Below are positions 52,901 to 62,814 of a DNA stretch of 64,000 nucleotides, one piece after another (positions within the stretch are counted from its first letter, which is position 1; every line of letters starts with the position of its first letter). The stretch comes from Microbotryomycetes sp. JL201 (taxonomy: Eukaryota; Basidiomycota; Microbotryomycetes). The position numbers and the translations under genes were made by a program. Below the pieces are notes generated by a model. The model made no database searches, was not told the origin of the DNA, and saw nothing but the letters and a program-made list of their open reading frames with translations. The stretch is from positions 124,001 to 188,000 of the forward strand of contig JAQYUZ010000011.1 of assembly GCA_033819885.1 (NCBI GenBank). Reading direction: 5' to 3'.

Positions 52901-54837
52901 AGGACAGTTCCCCCTTGAACATTTTTGAGAGCGGGCACGTCGAGCGAGGAGCCGTCGTCGAAGTCAATGTGAGCACCCGTGATCCAGTCGTTGTCATTCG
53001 GACGATCATATAACACTAGCGAGTCGATCATGTAGTAAGCCGGCCAAGTGAGATTGAGCCAAGCTCCAATCGTTTCGCCGTTCGAAGCCCATTCGGCAGA
53101 ATAGTTGCCCTTGCCGTTCGACGTGTAACCATTGATAACACCATCAATGGCGCGATCGGGAGGCTGGACAGCAGACCAAGATGATGCTGTGGCAGTCGCT
53201 TGCAGAGCCAGATCTGCGTATGCGCCATTGCCACTGACAATGCCCGCAGGAGACACAGTTGTCGCGGTCGAAGCAGACGTGAATGCGCAGCCTTTGCACA
53301 AATCACCGTAAGCTCGAATTTCGGCCAGTCCGACAGAACTTGAGCTCGGTCCAACCGAGGTGACACTCAGTGTGATTGAGTCTGTGACAACGGCTTGGTC
53401 GAGCTGGACAAGGGTTGCCGAACCTTCATTGGCCAATGCACCAAACGATGTGCTCGAGCCGTCGGCAAAGGTGAGAGTTCCACCGGTGATCCAGTCGTAT
53501 AGGTTGACGCGGTCGTGCAGAGCCAGCGCCGTGAGATTGTATGGGTCTGACCACTGCAACTTGAGGGTTGCGCTTGTCGTCTCTTGATTCGTGGCCCACT
53601 CCGCGCTGTAGTTTGCCGGATAGCCAGACACGACACAATCGATCGCCGCAGAGCAGGGCTGCCAGACAGTCTCACTTGAGCACGTGGCTTCGGCAAGCGG
53701 AGCGACATTGGTCGAGTTTGGCAGCGCCACCGGGTTCAAGGCCGTGCCGTAAACGCCGTGCTGCGCCAGCTCAGGCGTGACGACATATTGTCTGCATAGC
53801 ACACGCATGGTAGTTAGCGTGACCTGCTGAACCGAAATCGCTCCGGTAAGATCCGTACCTAACAAGCCAAGAGGCTTCACCACGGTTGGCCGACACACAG
53901 TCGCTGTACGCCTGGCACTCTGCCGTGTCGTATGGCGTGTAGGCAAAGAAAGCGGCAGCCTTTGCTTTGAACGCTGCTGAGCTTGGGCTGATTGTTGGAG
54001 CAAAGTTTTGCACCGGATAGCCCATGTAGCCCGAGAGACCGGCGTTGGGCGCGTACTTTCCGACGAGATCCCGAATGATGCGTGCCGTCGTCAAGTGATC
54101 AGCGTGATCTCCTGCGTCATAGTCAGACATGTAGTCGAGCGTGCGGACGTAGTCCGGCTTGCGCGCGGCCAAGATCTCGCCGACGGCTTGCTTAAGCGTT
54201 GAGAGCGTGTATGACGCCGTGCCCGGCTTGTTGGTCACTTGCGAGATCGAACCAAAGTACAACGCACGGAGAGATTGGTAGCCAGTATTGGAAAAGCCGG
54301 TACCGTCCATGTTGCCGTCGGGAATGCGGAACCAGACTTTTTGAACTTGGGGAGCGCCGACCAGAGTGCGTATGAGGACGGGCTGGCCGCCGAATGTAGC
54401 GTTGAACTCAGTGTATTGGTCGGCGACCCCCGCCATCAGAGCGGTAGCAGCCTCGTTGCCTGCCTCGCGCGCGAGCATGTAAGTGTTGCCAGTCTGGCCA
54501 GAGTCGCCTGAGGTTTCGAAATCGTCAACAGCGATCCTCAAAAGAAAACCTACGCTTGCGCACGCACCAGCAGTGAAGAAAATTGTCGTCACGCATTTCT
54601 GCTTGGCCATGTCTGTTTGCAAATCAGGCGATTGAAATAACAAGTCGTCATCGGCATGAGCAACTGCGTATACAACGCCACTGTATCGAAAAGAGTGTTA
54701 GGAGGATGTCGCAAGTATATGGCGGTGCCAACGCACCCTGTGCAAGAAAACGCTGTCGCAGATACGAGCTGGACCGTCCAGCTGAGTGCAAAAGCGGCGA
54801 AGGCAAAGCGCCAAGTTTCTCTGTGCTTGGGAGCCAT
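49921..54837 (-). CDS. Secreted PIG-L-family deacetylase with four galactose-binding-like domains and a Ser/Ala stalk
   Basis: A protein of about 1,400 residues. Signal peptide MAPKHRETWRFAFAAFALSW ends near SATAF. After a splice the PIG-L fold begins: VVYAVAHADDDLLFQ (AHPDDE-like metal motif with Pro to Ala and Glu to Asp), KCVTTIFFTAGDSGQTGNTY, and GDHADHLTTARIIRDLVGKY with the third metal ligand His. Three discoidin-like domains (about 53280-53720, 52790-53220, 52265-52700) share YDRPN and VGLAEI. Then a Ser/Gly/Tyr linker, a Ser/Ala stalk of about 330 residues (50600-51600) and a fourth domain ending CGILDLSC at the C-terminus. PIG-L enzymes remove N-acetyl groups from GlcNAc-containing substrates. 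Here a polysaccharide or surface glycan at the wall is the likely substrate; that is inference. It is a relative of the gene at 1-2631, in the opposite orientation. Confidence 0.82.
50600..51590 (-). repeat. Coding Ser/Ala-rich repeat stalk
   Basis: An in-frame array of short units with Ser at every second or third position, for example ASASAYAASVASVS and ASASLASASLAS. Units are 12-30 bases and more varied than in the gene at 1-2631, where SASQA dominates; here Tyr recurs in an AYAAS unit. Confidence 0.8.
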
Positions 54838-55619
54838 GTCGGAACGGTTCAGGATTCAGGGTGAAGAAGTGAGAATGGCGAGTTGCGACTGCACGTCTTG
54901 TCGTGGTAAACCGAGTCCTAAAGGATTTCGCCTGTGCGCTTCGGCGGCTGGTCGAGAACGAGTGTCGGAGCGATCAGAATCGCAATAACGAGAGGAAGGG
55001 CAGCGTGCTGCTGATGACCGTCCCAATGCCACCAGTCTTGCTGAACTCGACACGCGCAGATGTTGTACGGGGTCAAGACAAGTCTCAATGCTCTCGCGCA
55101 CCAAGGACTTTGCGGAACGACAGCGTCTGGCCAGCCCCGCCGCGGATCAGACATATCTGTCGACAGAACCGGAGATTGCTTTCGTGCGGGTGAGCCGAGC
55201 CGGCACTATTAATTGAAGCCGCCAAGAGATGGCGTTTCCACAGGTCCGGGTAGCCTGGCCAGGGGCCTGTGCGCGCCGCGTTCGGCAATGTCTCACTTTG
55301 CTCGGAGCCGGGGAAGGCTGAAACAAGCCGAGTGCGCAAGTAAACTGCGACAAGGTGGCTGAAGCCTAGGCTGGTAGTCTTTCTTCAAAGGCGTTTTGGC
55401 AGATCGAACGCAGGCAGGCACACAAGGCGTGCATCGAACAGAACTTGCTACCCTCGCCACTTCAAGCCACACTCTCGCACTCTTCGCGACACGCACACAT
55501 TGTCACACGCTCGTTTCACCTGTCCGCTCATTCACAACTTTGGCCGACTTTCTCACGTCGTCCAACCCATTCCAAGTCGATCCTGAGACAAAACCCGCAA
55601 CGGACGCGCACACGCACCA
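54838..55619. promoter_or_regulatory. Shared upstream region of two divergent secreted-protein genes
   Basis: The 782 bases separate the PIG-L deacetylase from the Cys-rich secreted protein. A CA/TC-rich leader precedes the latter. No gene is supported. Confidence 0.35.
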
Positions 55620-56510
55620 ATGAAGGCTCAGTTGGTCATTGCGGCAGCAGTCCTGCTCGCATACACTGTTTCAGCCAGCAACACTCATGAGGACCTCAAG
55701 CGCGCCCACCTCCGCCGGCAACGAGCCTGGTGAGACGTCTCTGGGCGCTCGTCTCCTGATCGGCCGATAGGAGGCGAACCAGGCAGTGACCTGTCTGCTG
55801 ACTCGTTCTTTCAACGCTTGACTGCAGGGGGCGTCGTCAACTTGATGCATCAGTCGCCGCCATGATCAACTCGGGCTCGCCTACAGCCGCCCCGACAGCT
55901 GATTCTGGCGACTCGCCGCTGCCTACTGTCGTGCCTGACGTTGTCACGGGCGACATCACCATTTCCAACACCCAAGCTGCAGCGCCTCAGCAGACTGCGG
56001 CCGCAAAGGGCGCTGACCGAGGAGACACGAGTCCGTTGCCCGCATGCTCGCCTTCGCAAGGCTTCGGCGAGTTCTGCGACCAGGCTAGCGGCACTTGCTG
56101 GTGCGCCGCGCCACTTGCATTTCCCGAGATCGCTCTTCGCTGACAAGCAAGTCCTCCATCTCCTCCAATATGCAGCCAAGCCGGTCTCGTATGCTCAAAT
56201 CGTCAATGCGCTCGATTGTGCCCGGTGGCGTCGACCGAGCCATACTGCGACGACGACTTTCCTTGCGACGAGTTACTTGGCTACACCTGCACCAACAATC
56301 GCTGCCGACCTCCTTCAACCGCGACGCGCGTGGCCAACGGCGAAACTTGCGATCAAGGCACCGACAACACGCTGTTCTGGTGAGAAGCGCACACATCTGA
56401 AACATCGCATTGGTACATTTGATCTAACACATTCTTTTCGCTGGGACAGTATTCCTGCCAAAGGCCTTTGTGTCTCTGGTACTTGCCAGCCTTGCATTCA
56501 GCACGCTTGA
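55620..56510 (+). CDS. Small Cys-rich secreted protein
   Basis: Four exons encode about 210 residues. MKAQLVIAAAVLLAYTVSAS is a signal peptide; a dibasic pro-region (DLKRAHLRRQRAWGRRQ) could be cut by a Kex2-type protease. A Ser/Thr/Pro/Ala stretch leads to a Cys-rich half with at least 16 cysteines: CSPSQGFGEFCDQASGTCC, ICSQAGLVCSNRQCARLC, YCDDDFPCDELLGYTCTNNR, ETCDQGTDNTLFC and GLCVSGTCQPC. Introns (for example 56105-56150, GT-AG) were placed because they keep this Cys pattern. The C-x(2-5)-C spacing resembles the Dickkopf/EGF-like secreted fungal proteins, but I cannot name a family. Effector-like or wall role is inference. Confidence 0.65.
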
Positions 56511-56708
56511 GCTGATTGACGAGGTCCACACTTCTGTATCTCCACCGCTTCTGTAGCCTTCCGATTTAGTCCGATCATATACCCCTCAATATCGTTACTC
56601 TGACAAGCCCATCACTGCATCCGAAACAATGCCTAGAACTCTGCCAAGTTGAACCTTACAACAAAAAAAAACGTTACAACAAAACCGAGAACGTCATTCC
56701 AGTCGTTT

Positions 56709-58395
56709 CTATTCGTCAGAGTATGCTGACAATCGATGCTTGGGTGCCTTTGCGAGCGTGCTGTTGACCTTGCGCTCTGCCTGCTCAAGCTCTTTCGCAT
56801 ACTGAGGGCCGTTCCAAGCCGGAATCTCGCAATCTGCGCCATCTGCAAATTGTTCGAACGCAAACCACATGTCTGTGCCGCAATCTGGACCTGACCGTAG
56901 GGCCATATTCTGCGCCAAACATCGTCAGCGCGAACAAAGGGGAAAGCAGGTGAACACGAACTTGGACATAAATTCTCTGCCAATTGAGCCGGGCCGCCTG
57001 AGTCCACACAGGCTGTTCTTTTGCTGCAAATCTGTAGACCCTGGACGTCAGCTTGCACGGACTCGCTGACGTCGAGATTGAGGTTCACCTTTGCATAGCC
57101 GCTTGAAAAACGGTCACTTTCATCGTTTCCCTAAACCACCATTCGACGCCCTGCTTCTTACCGCCGTACCAGCCTCCTTGTAATCGGTCCGAGCGGTCCA
57201 TGTGTCCTCCTCGCGTTGCACCTTGGACATACTCGAGGCCGACATCAAACGGCTGTGTCGTTGAAGCGAGAACGATTGTATCGTCTGGCAAGTCACTGTA
57301 CAACTTGTCCAACGCATTTGAAAGCCCTTTAAAGTCGTGAGAGACTCCAGACTCTCGAAATCCGCCGGCATCAACCTGAACAACGCCACCCGTCTTAGCA
57401 GACAAGGAGCGAGAGACGAGATACCACTCACCCAGAAAAAATACTCGGAATTGTAGGGGTCAAGGTCGGATGCATTCTTGACAATCCACGGTTTGGCCGT
57501 CCATATGCCGTACACGTCGGGCACGTGAATGTGCTTCTCTGGATCAATCCTGTTCTGTGCCACTGCCCAATCGCGGCCGCCCAGATCTTCCAGCGGCGGC
57601 ATGTCGAACGGAGTCTCGTAGTCGTCGATGATGGTGATTGGCTTTAAGTAAATCAGTCAGTGTCTTTCCGCCGATCAATTCGAGGCTCGCTTACCTTGTC
57701 GCCACGTAGGCCCTTGACGTAAGATTTTAATGATGGGGCGCAATAAAAGACGATAGGTAGGTCGACGGAGCGCAAGAAGTTTGTCATCCACTCGTGGTAT
57801 TCTGTTTGGCATTCACGGTCAGCAGTGGTGGGTCAAGAGCAGAACCGCGATACGGACCGCTGACGCGATGTTTCTTGCCGCTAGTGATTCGATAAAAGCT
57901 CGAAACAATTGTGACTCTTGAACGAAGTGAGCCAGATGTCGACTTTCCCGTGGCATGTGCCGCGTGACCCATGCTTTTGATGTCGTCAGGGTCCAGCCCT
58001 GCGAGTTCTGCCTTCTCTTGACCGGTCAATGGCGCCTCGCCCACCCGCTCACCCCAATTCCAACCCATGTTGACCCTTGACGGTACAAACTTGCTCAAGT
58101 CAACCTTTTCGATCTCTGGTGCCATTGTCGAGTGGCTAAAGACGAGTGTGACCAGCAGCACAACAGCAACGAGCCAGCCAATCATGGCGCTCGTCCTCAT
58201 CCACCTATACGTTCGAGGCAAGCGCGGTCTTGTGATTGCCGCATGATTGGCTCCTGGCAACAATGACGTTGAGCCGTCGAGCGCCTCGTCCTTCCAGTCG
58301 ACACTCTGCCGGTTGTACCCCTGTGCGGACGGCCTTCTGCTGAGGCCAGCTGATGACAGTGTTCTGAATTGTATTGGCGTTGAGCCGGTCGCCAT
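56709..58395 (-). CDS. Type II membrane protein with HtrL/YibB-like domain
   Basis: The N-terminal 80 residues are cytosolic and Ser/Arg-rich (MATGSTPIQFRTLSSAGLS); a single helix (IGWLVAVVLLVTLVFSHS) anchors the protein. The luminal part holds the HtrL/YibB-like core: VTIVSSFYRITSGKKH, EYHEWMTNFLRSVDLPIVFY, LRGDKPITIIDDYETPFDMP, HIHVPDVYGIWTAKPWIVKN and, across an intron, YFFWVDAGGFRES. Then VLASTTQPFDVGLEYVQG, GGWYGGKKQGVEWWFRETMK, and a last exon ending KAPKHRLSAYSDE. The family looks like glycosyltransferases but no activity is proven to my knowledge. Golgi or ER location is likely. The frame is open to an upstream ATG at 58683, but the ATG at 58395 gives the usual short tail. Confidence 0.7.
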
Positions 58396-59026
58396 GGCCA
58401 CAGGATCGTGTGTATGGGTTATGCAGAACGAAGCTCGACTAGGCGAGTGCTCCTGGACGTCTGACGGCGAAGACCTGTAGCTGGCTGAGACAAGCTTGTG
58501 GGCAAATACTCGGAACAAAAGAGAGGCACTTTGAGTTTTGCGCGCAAGCTCGAACGTGAATTGCGACAAGAAGAGCTGCTGAGACAGCGTCATCCCAATC
58601 CGGCTTGAGCTGGGTCGAGGTGGCGCGCCCAGGAGATCGACGCCCGAGCCGGACTGGCTGGCCAGCATAATTAAATTGTCCATTGCTGCATCTCAGCTCA
58701 AAACAGGCTTTCGACTGCATCACATTCGACACGTCGCCGCGCCCGTCGTATACTTTTGAGCAGTTTCGCCGCTTGGTCAAACCCGTGTCTCAGTTTGCAG
58801 TTGGTCGGAACCGCAGAAGACTGCTGCGCACCAGTCCAGTTCAAGACGAGAGCCAGAAGGAAAGGCTTGCACGCAAGCCCTCACCAAGAATCAGACACAG
58901 AGAACAGCATCACCACGACGACGACGGCGACGACGACAACAGCCTCGGACTGTCCGGGCTTTCATTGACGAGTAACCGGGCTTTGACGAGGCGACAAGCC
59001 AGGCGAGCTCAAATTGACCATACCGG
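58396..59026. promoter_or_regulatory. Shared upstream region of two divergent Golgi-type genes
   Basis: About 630 bases (less if the minus-strand gene begins at 58683). A cacgacgacgacgg trinucleotide run lies near 58915-58935. No gene is seen. Confidence 0.35.
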
Positions 59027-62000
59027 ATGGCGGCCATCACGCCTGCAAACTCGTCCTACCGGCTGTTCAGCCTTGCGGCAGTATGCATCCAGTCTACAGC
59101 GCTCGCTATCATGTACGTGCCTCTTGCGAGCGTAGTTCACGTCACTGGGACGGCGCTGACGATATTGGCGCACGGGCCCTTCCACTTTGCAGTTTGCACG
59201 TGTCGCAGGCAAGCGGTGGAAGAAGTTACAAGGCGTCAAGTGCAGTATTGTTGACTGGTGCGCATCCGTGGGAGGCTTGCCCGATGCAAAAAAAGGTGCT
59301 GACCTGTCCTTTCCAGAGCTGGGCAAGCTCGTCCTGTCCGTCTTGCTCGCCCTCCGCGATGCATCAAAAGAACGTGCTGCATTACACAAGCCGCGACATA
59401 CCTTGCCCTCTCCAGAGCTGTATGCCATGGGAGACGAGATCCTGCGAAAGGACCTCTATTCGGACGACCCGTACAATTCGGCCCCGCCGACGATTGAAAT
59501 CGACCGGGCCCCAGAACCGACCAGCGCGTCTCATGCTCGAGGTTTGTCTAGAAATCAGCTGCGACGGCGGTCTTCTGCACAAGCACATATGGACACGCTC
59601 AACGTCACGCTCGATGTGATCAACAACAAACTCGCCCCAAGAAAGTTTCCCGAGTATTCGAGCCTGCATGCTTTCCAATGGCCCCGGCCCCAGCTGTCGC
59701 CCATCATCTCTGAGAAGTGCACGCCTGAAAACAGCCCAAATCTCGAAGTCGTTCAGCGATTGAGCGATCCCGAGCTCTGGATCAGGCGGAGACGACTCGG
59801 TTTGCCTGCCATGCTGTGGGAGGACGTGTTCGGCTCGGATTGGTACAAGATGGCCGTTCCTGCAGTCTTGTTTGCTGTCCAGAACAATCTCATGTGAGCT
59901 CGTGTGTAGGAGCTTCACAGCAGCTTCTGACACTGCGTCAACCTCCCAGTTACCTTGCCGCTAAAAACCTCTCTGTGCCCGTGTTTCAAATCTCGTTCCA
60001 GCTCAAGGTGAGCTCATCCCCCTCAGTGTGACGACCATCTGCGAGAACCTACTAACGCGGTTTGATAGACGCTGATCACGGCATTGTGCGCCGTCGTCAT
60101 GCTCGGACGAAAGCTCACGGTCACCCAATGGCTCTCGCTGGTCATTTTGGGAGCCGGCGTGGCTACTATGCAGCTCGGAGCAATTCACGCCAAGGCGAAC
60201 GATTCACACCACCACGCAGAAACCGCCCTTCAGCAAGAGACAATGAACTACGTGACTGGCGTCGGCGCTGTGCTTGTTTCGTGTTTGTCGAGCGCGATCG
60301 CAGCAACCTATTTCGAGCTAGTGATCAAGCGCAGACCGCAGATTCCGGACGTGCCTGAACTGACCATGGTGGCGCCACCGGATATCAAGCCCGTGTCTCT
60401 CTGGGTTCGCAACATTCAGCTGTCAATGTTCAGCACCATCCTCGGCGTCGGTCTCGTCTTGTTCCAAGCAAGCGAGGGTCATCTGATGGGCGAAGGCGGT
60501 CTGTCTCTCGACTTTAAGGGAATGGTCGACCCGCTCGAACACTGGTACGATCCCGTTCTGACAGCGGCGCACGGATTCTTTGAAGGCTTCAACAACTGGA
60601 CATGGGTCGTGATCACGCTGCAGACAGTCGGCGGCTTATTGATCGCTCTCGTCATCAAGTATGCTGACAACGTGGCAAAGGGTTTCGCGCTATCCGTCTC
60701 GATCGTCTTCACGTTTTTGTTGTCGATCATTCTGTTCGAATTCAAGCCGACTTTCTCGTCCGTCGTTGGTGCCTCGGCCGTCATTGGTGCGACAATGCTT
60801 TACGAAGCTGACGACAAGACGCTGCGACAACTTGTTCGGCCAGAGCCATACGGGCCAGGAAAGCCTTTGCTGCGCAAATGGCACTACTTTCTGCTCGTCA
60901 TCTTTGGCACAACGCTATACTGCGCCATTTTCCCTTCGAATCACTACTCCGTCACCTCGGCCGCGCTCGACTTGTACGCTGGTTCAGCTGGATCCCACAG
61001 CAAGGCAGCGCAGACCGTGTGGAAGCAGCCGACGATTGCCATCGCCGACATGAAGCCAGTAACGGACTTGCTCAGGAAGGGTGCTGGCGCTGGTCACTGC
61101 CAGTGGGGACTGCAATTTGCTCGAACGACGACGCAAGAACCTTTCGGCACGCAACATCCAGTTTCTTCGGACTATCCGTACCACGTGTTCAACACGGATC
61201 AGTACGCGCTCGACAACCTTTTATCAGCGCGCATAGTCGACTACGCCAGGCTCGTTCCGATTCTTGCTAATCCGTCGCCGGACTTTATCTTTTTGCCCGT
61301 GTGGGGCCAAGCGCTTGCCAATTCTTGGCACTGCGAAGACCCCGTTCTGCGCGAAGGCATTCAGCACACCATCTCGTACATCAGGCAGATCGTCGCGAGC
61401 GTCGGCAAGTCGCCATATCCGCGCATCATCTTGCCGCTGGCTACCATCAGGTCCAATTTTGAACACAATCTGTTGACGCGCAAGTTGATGGAAGAGTTCA
61501 AAGACAGCGTCATTGTTGTCTCGATCGAGTCTGCGCCAAAGTCTCAACCCGAAGGCCTCAAATATCTGATCGACGTACCATGTCAGTCTCGCCAGCATGC
61601 TTTCCTCTGTGGTACGGTCTGACTGATAAAATCGGATTCTGCAGACCCTACTTCTTTCCACTTGTCGCGCTTCGTCGACGAAGACAAGCCGGACGTTGGC
61701 GACTATTGGCTGTCACAGAACAGACCCTTCCTGTGCGCAAATGTGCTTCTTTGATTGCACGCAACCACCGAGCTGACTTGTCTTCGCTCCGCAGCTTGCA
61801 CTACGCCGCATCCGCCACTCATCCTTGGGGCACGGCAATGTCTGACCCATTCAACGGTTTTGCCGTGCGCGCTGCCCTACGCAAAGAGTTCGTTGCATAC
61901 GAGTCTTTGGCCGACGGCCAGAAGACGTCGCAGATCTTGTTTGACGACATTGTCGATCCGATGGATGGCGGTCAAAACTTGACAATGTTCCACCAGCACA

Positions 62001-62545
62001 TGGGCGAATCCGTGTTTTGCTTGATGCCGGCTGGCGATTCGCCGACTCGCCGTGCGTTTTACGAAGCTGCGCTCCTCGGATGCATTCCCGTCACTTTCCG
62101 CGAGCGGAGCTACGGTCGATTGTTGCCCTCTTCTCCAGAGCTCAATGATCTCTCCAAGTACACATTTTTCATTGACGAAAACGAGATCATCAATGGCATC
62201 GGACCGACGGTCATCGAACGACTGGAAGCCATCCCTCTTCGCGAGGTGCACCGGATGCAGCGACACTTGCGGTCAATCGCGAGCAAGTTGCAATGGTCTG
62301 TCCCTGCCGAGAACGAATGGTTCCCGCTGCGAGACAATACGCCGTTAATACAAGCCGGCCTACCAATCTATAACCATTCCAAGTCGGTCAAAGAACAACT
62401 CGAGACTGAGCAAGTCGTCGACGCGTTCCAGATGTTAATCAAGGAGCTGGATACGATTCGACGTGGCGAGTGGCGAGCTGGTCTCGCCCGGGACACTCGC
62501 AAAGGCATGTCTGCGCAACGATTCGGTCGCGTCCATCAATCATGA
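59027..62545 (+). CDS. Fusion of SLC35A-type nucleotide-sugar transporter and exostosin (GT47-like) glycosyltransferase
   Basis: Seven exons (59027-59112, 59193-59257, 59317-59893, 59950-60007, 60069-61581, about 61646-61733, 61795-62545) give about 1,045 residues. Residues 1-510 are a nucleotide-sugar transporter: LTELGKLVLSVLLAL, then a long hydrophilic insert (about residues 65-225), and the family hallmark YLAAKNLSVPVFQISFQLKT, followed by VTQWLSLVILGAGVATMQLG, VIKYADNVAKGFALSVSIVF and SVVGASAVIGATMLYE. An extra helix (WHYFLLVIFGTTLYCAIFP, about 533-551) leads to an exostosin domain: YHVFNTDQYALDNLL, PDFIFLPVWGQAL, and ESVFCLMPAGDSPTRRAFYE with LLGCIPVTF. The single large exon covers the junction without a stop. 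Transporters of this family exchange UDP-sugars; GT47 enzymes use them in the Golgi lumen. Sugar specificity cannot be told. Confidence 0.88.
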
Positions 62546-62814
62546 TTGTGGCCAACCGGACATACGAGGACCGCGGCTTGCGATTTATGGAGGTGGGAAA
62601 TATCATGTATCAAAAGCATTTCATCACCATATCATCGTGTAGCATTAGACATTTGAACGTAGATAGACGAAATGTGCATCGCTGTTGTTTCATATTTTTC
62701 CCCAGTGTTTTTCGGCTCACGTGATGTCCTCGTTCGGACAAATTCGAAAAGTCCGTGCCGACAGAGCTGAAGGCCGTCCGCCAGCGTCCCGAGCTTGCGC
62801 TCTTTGCCTCAAAC

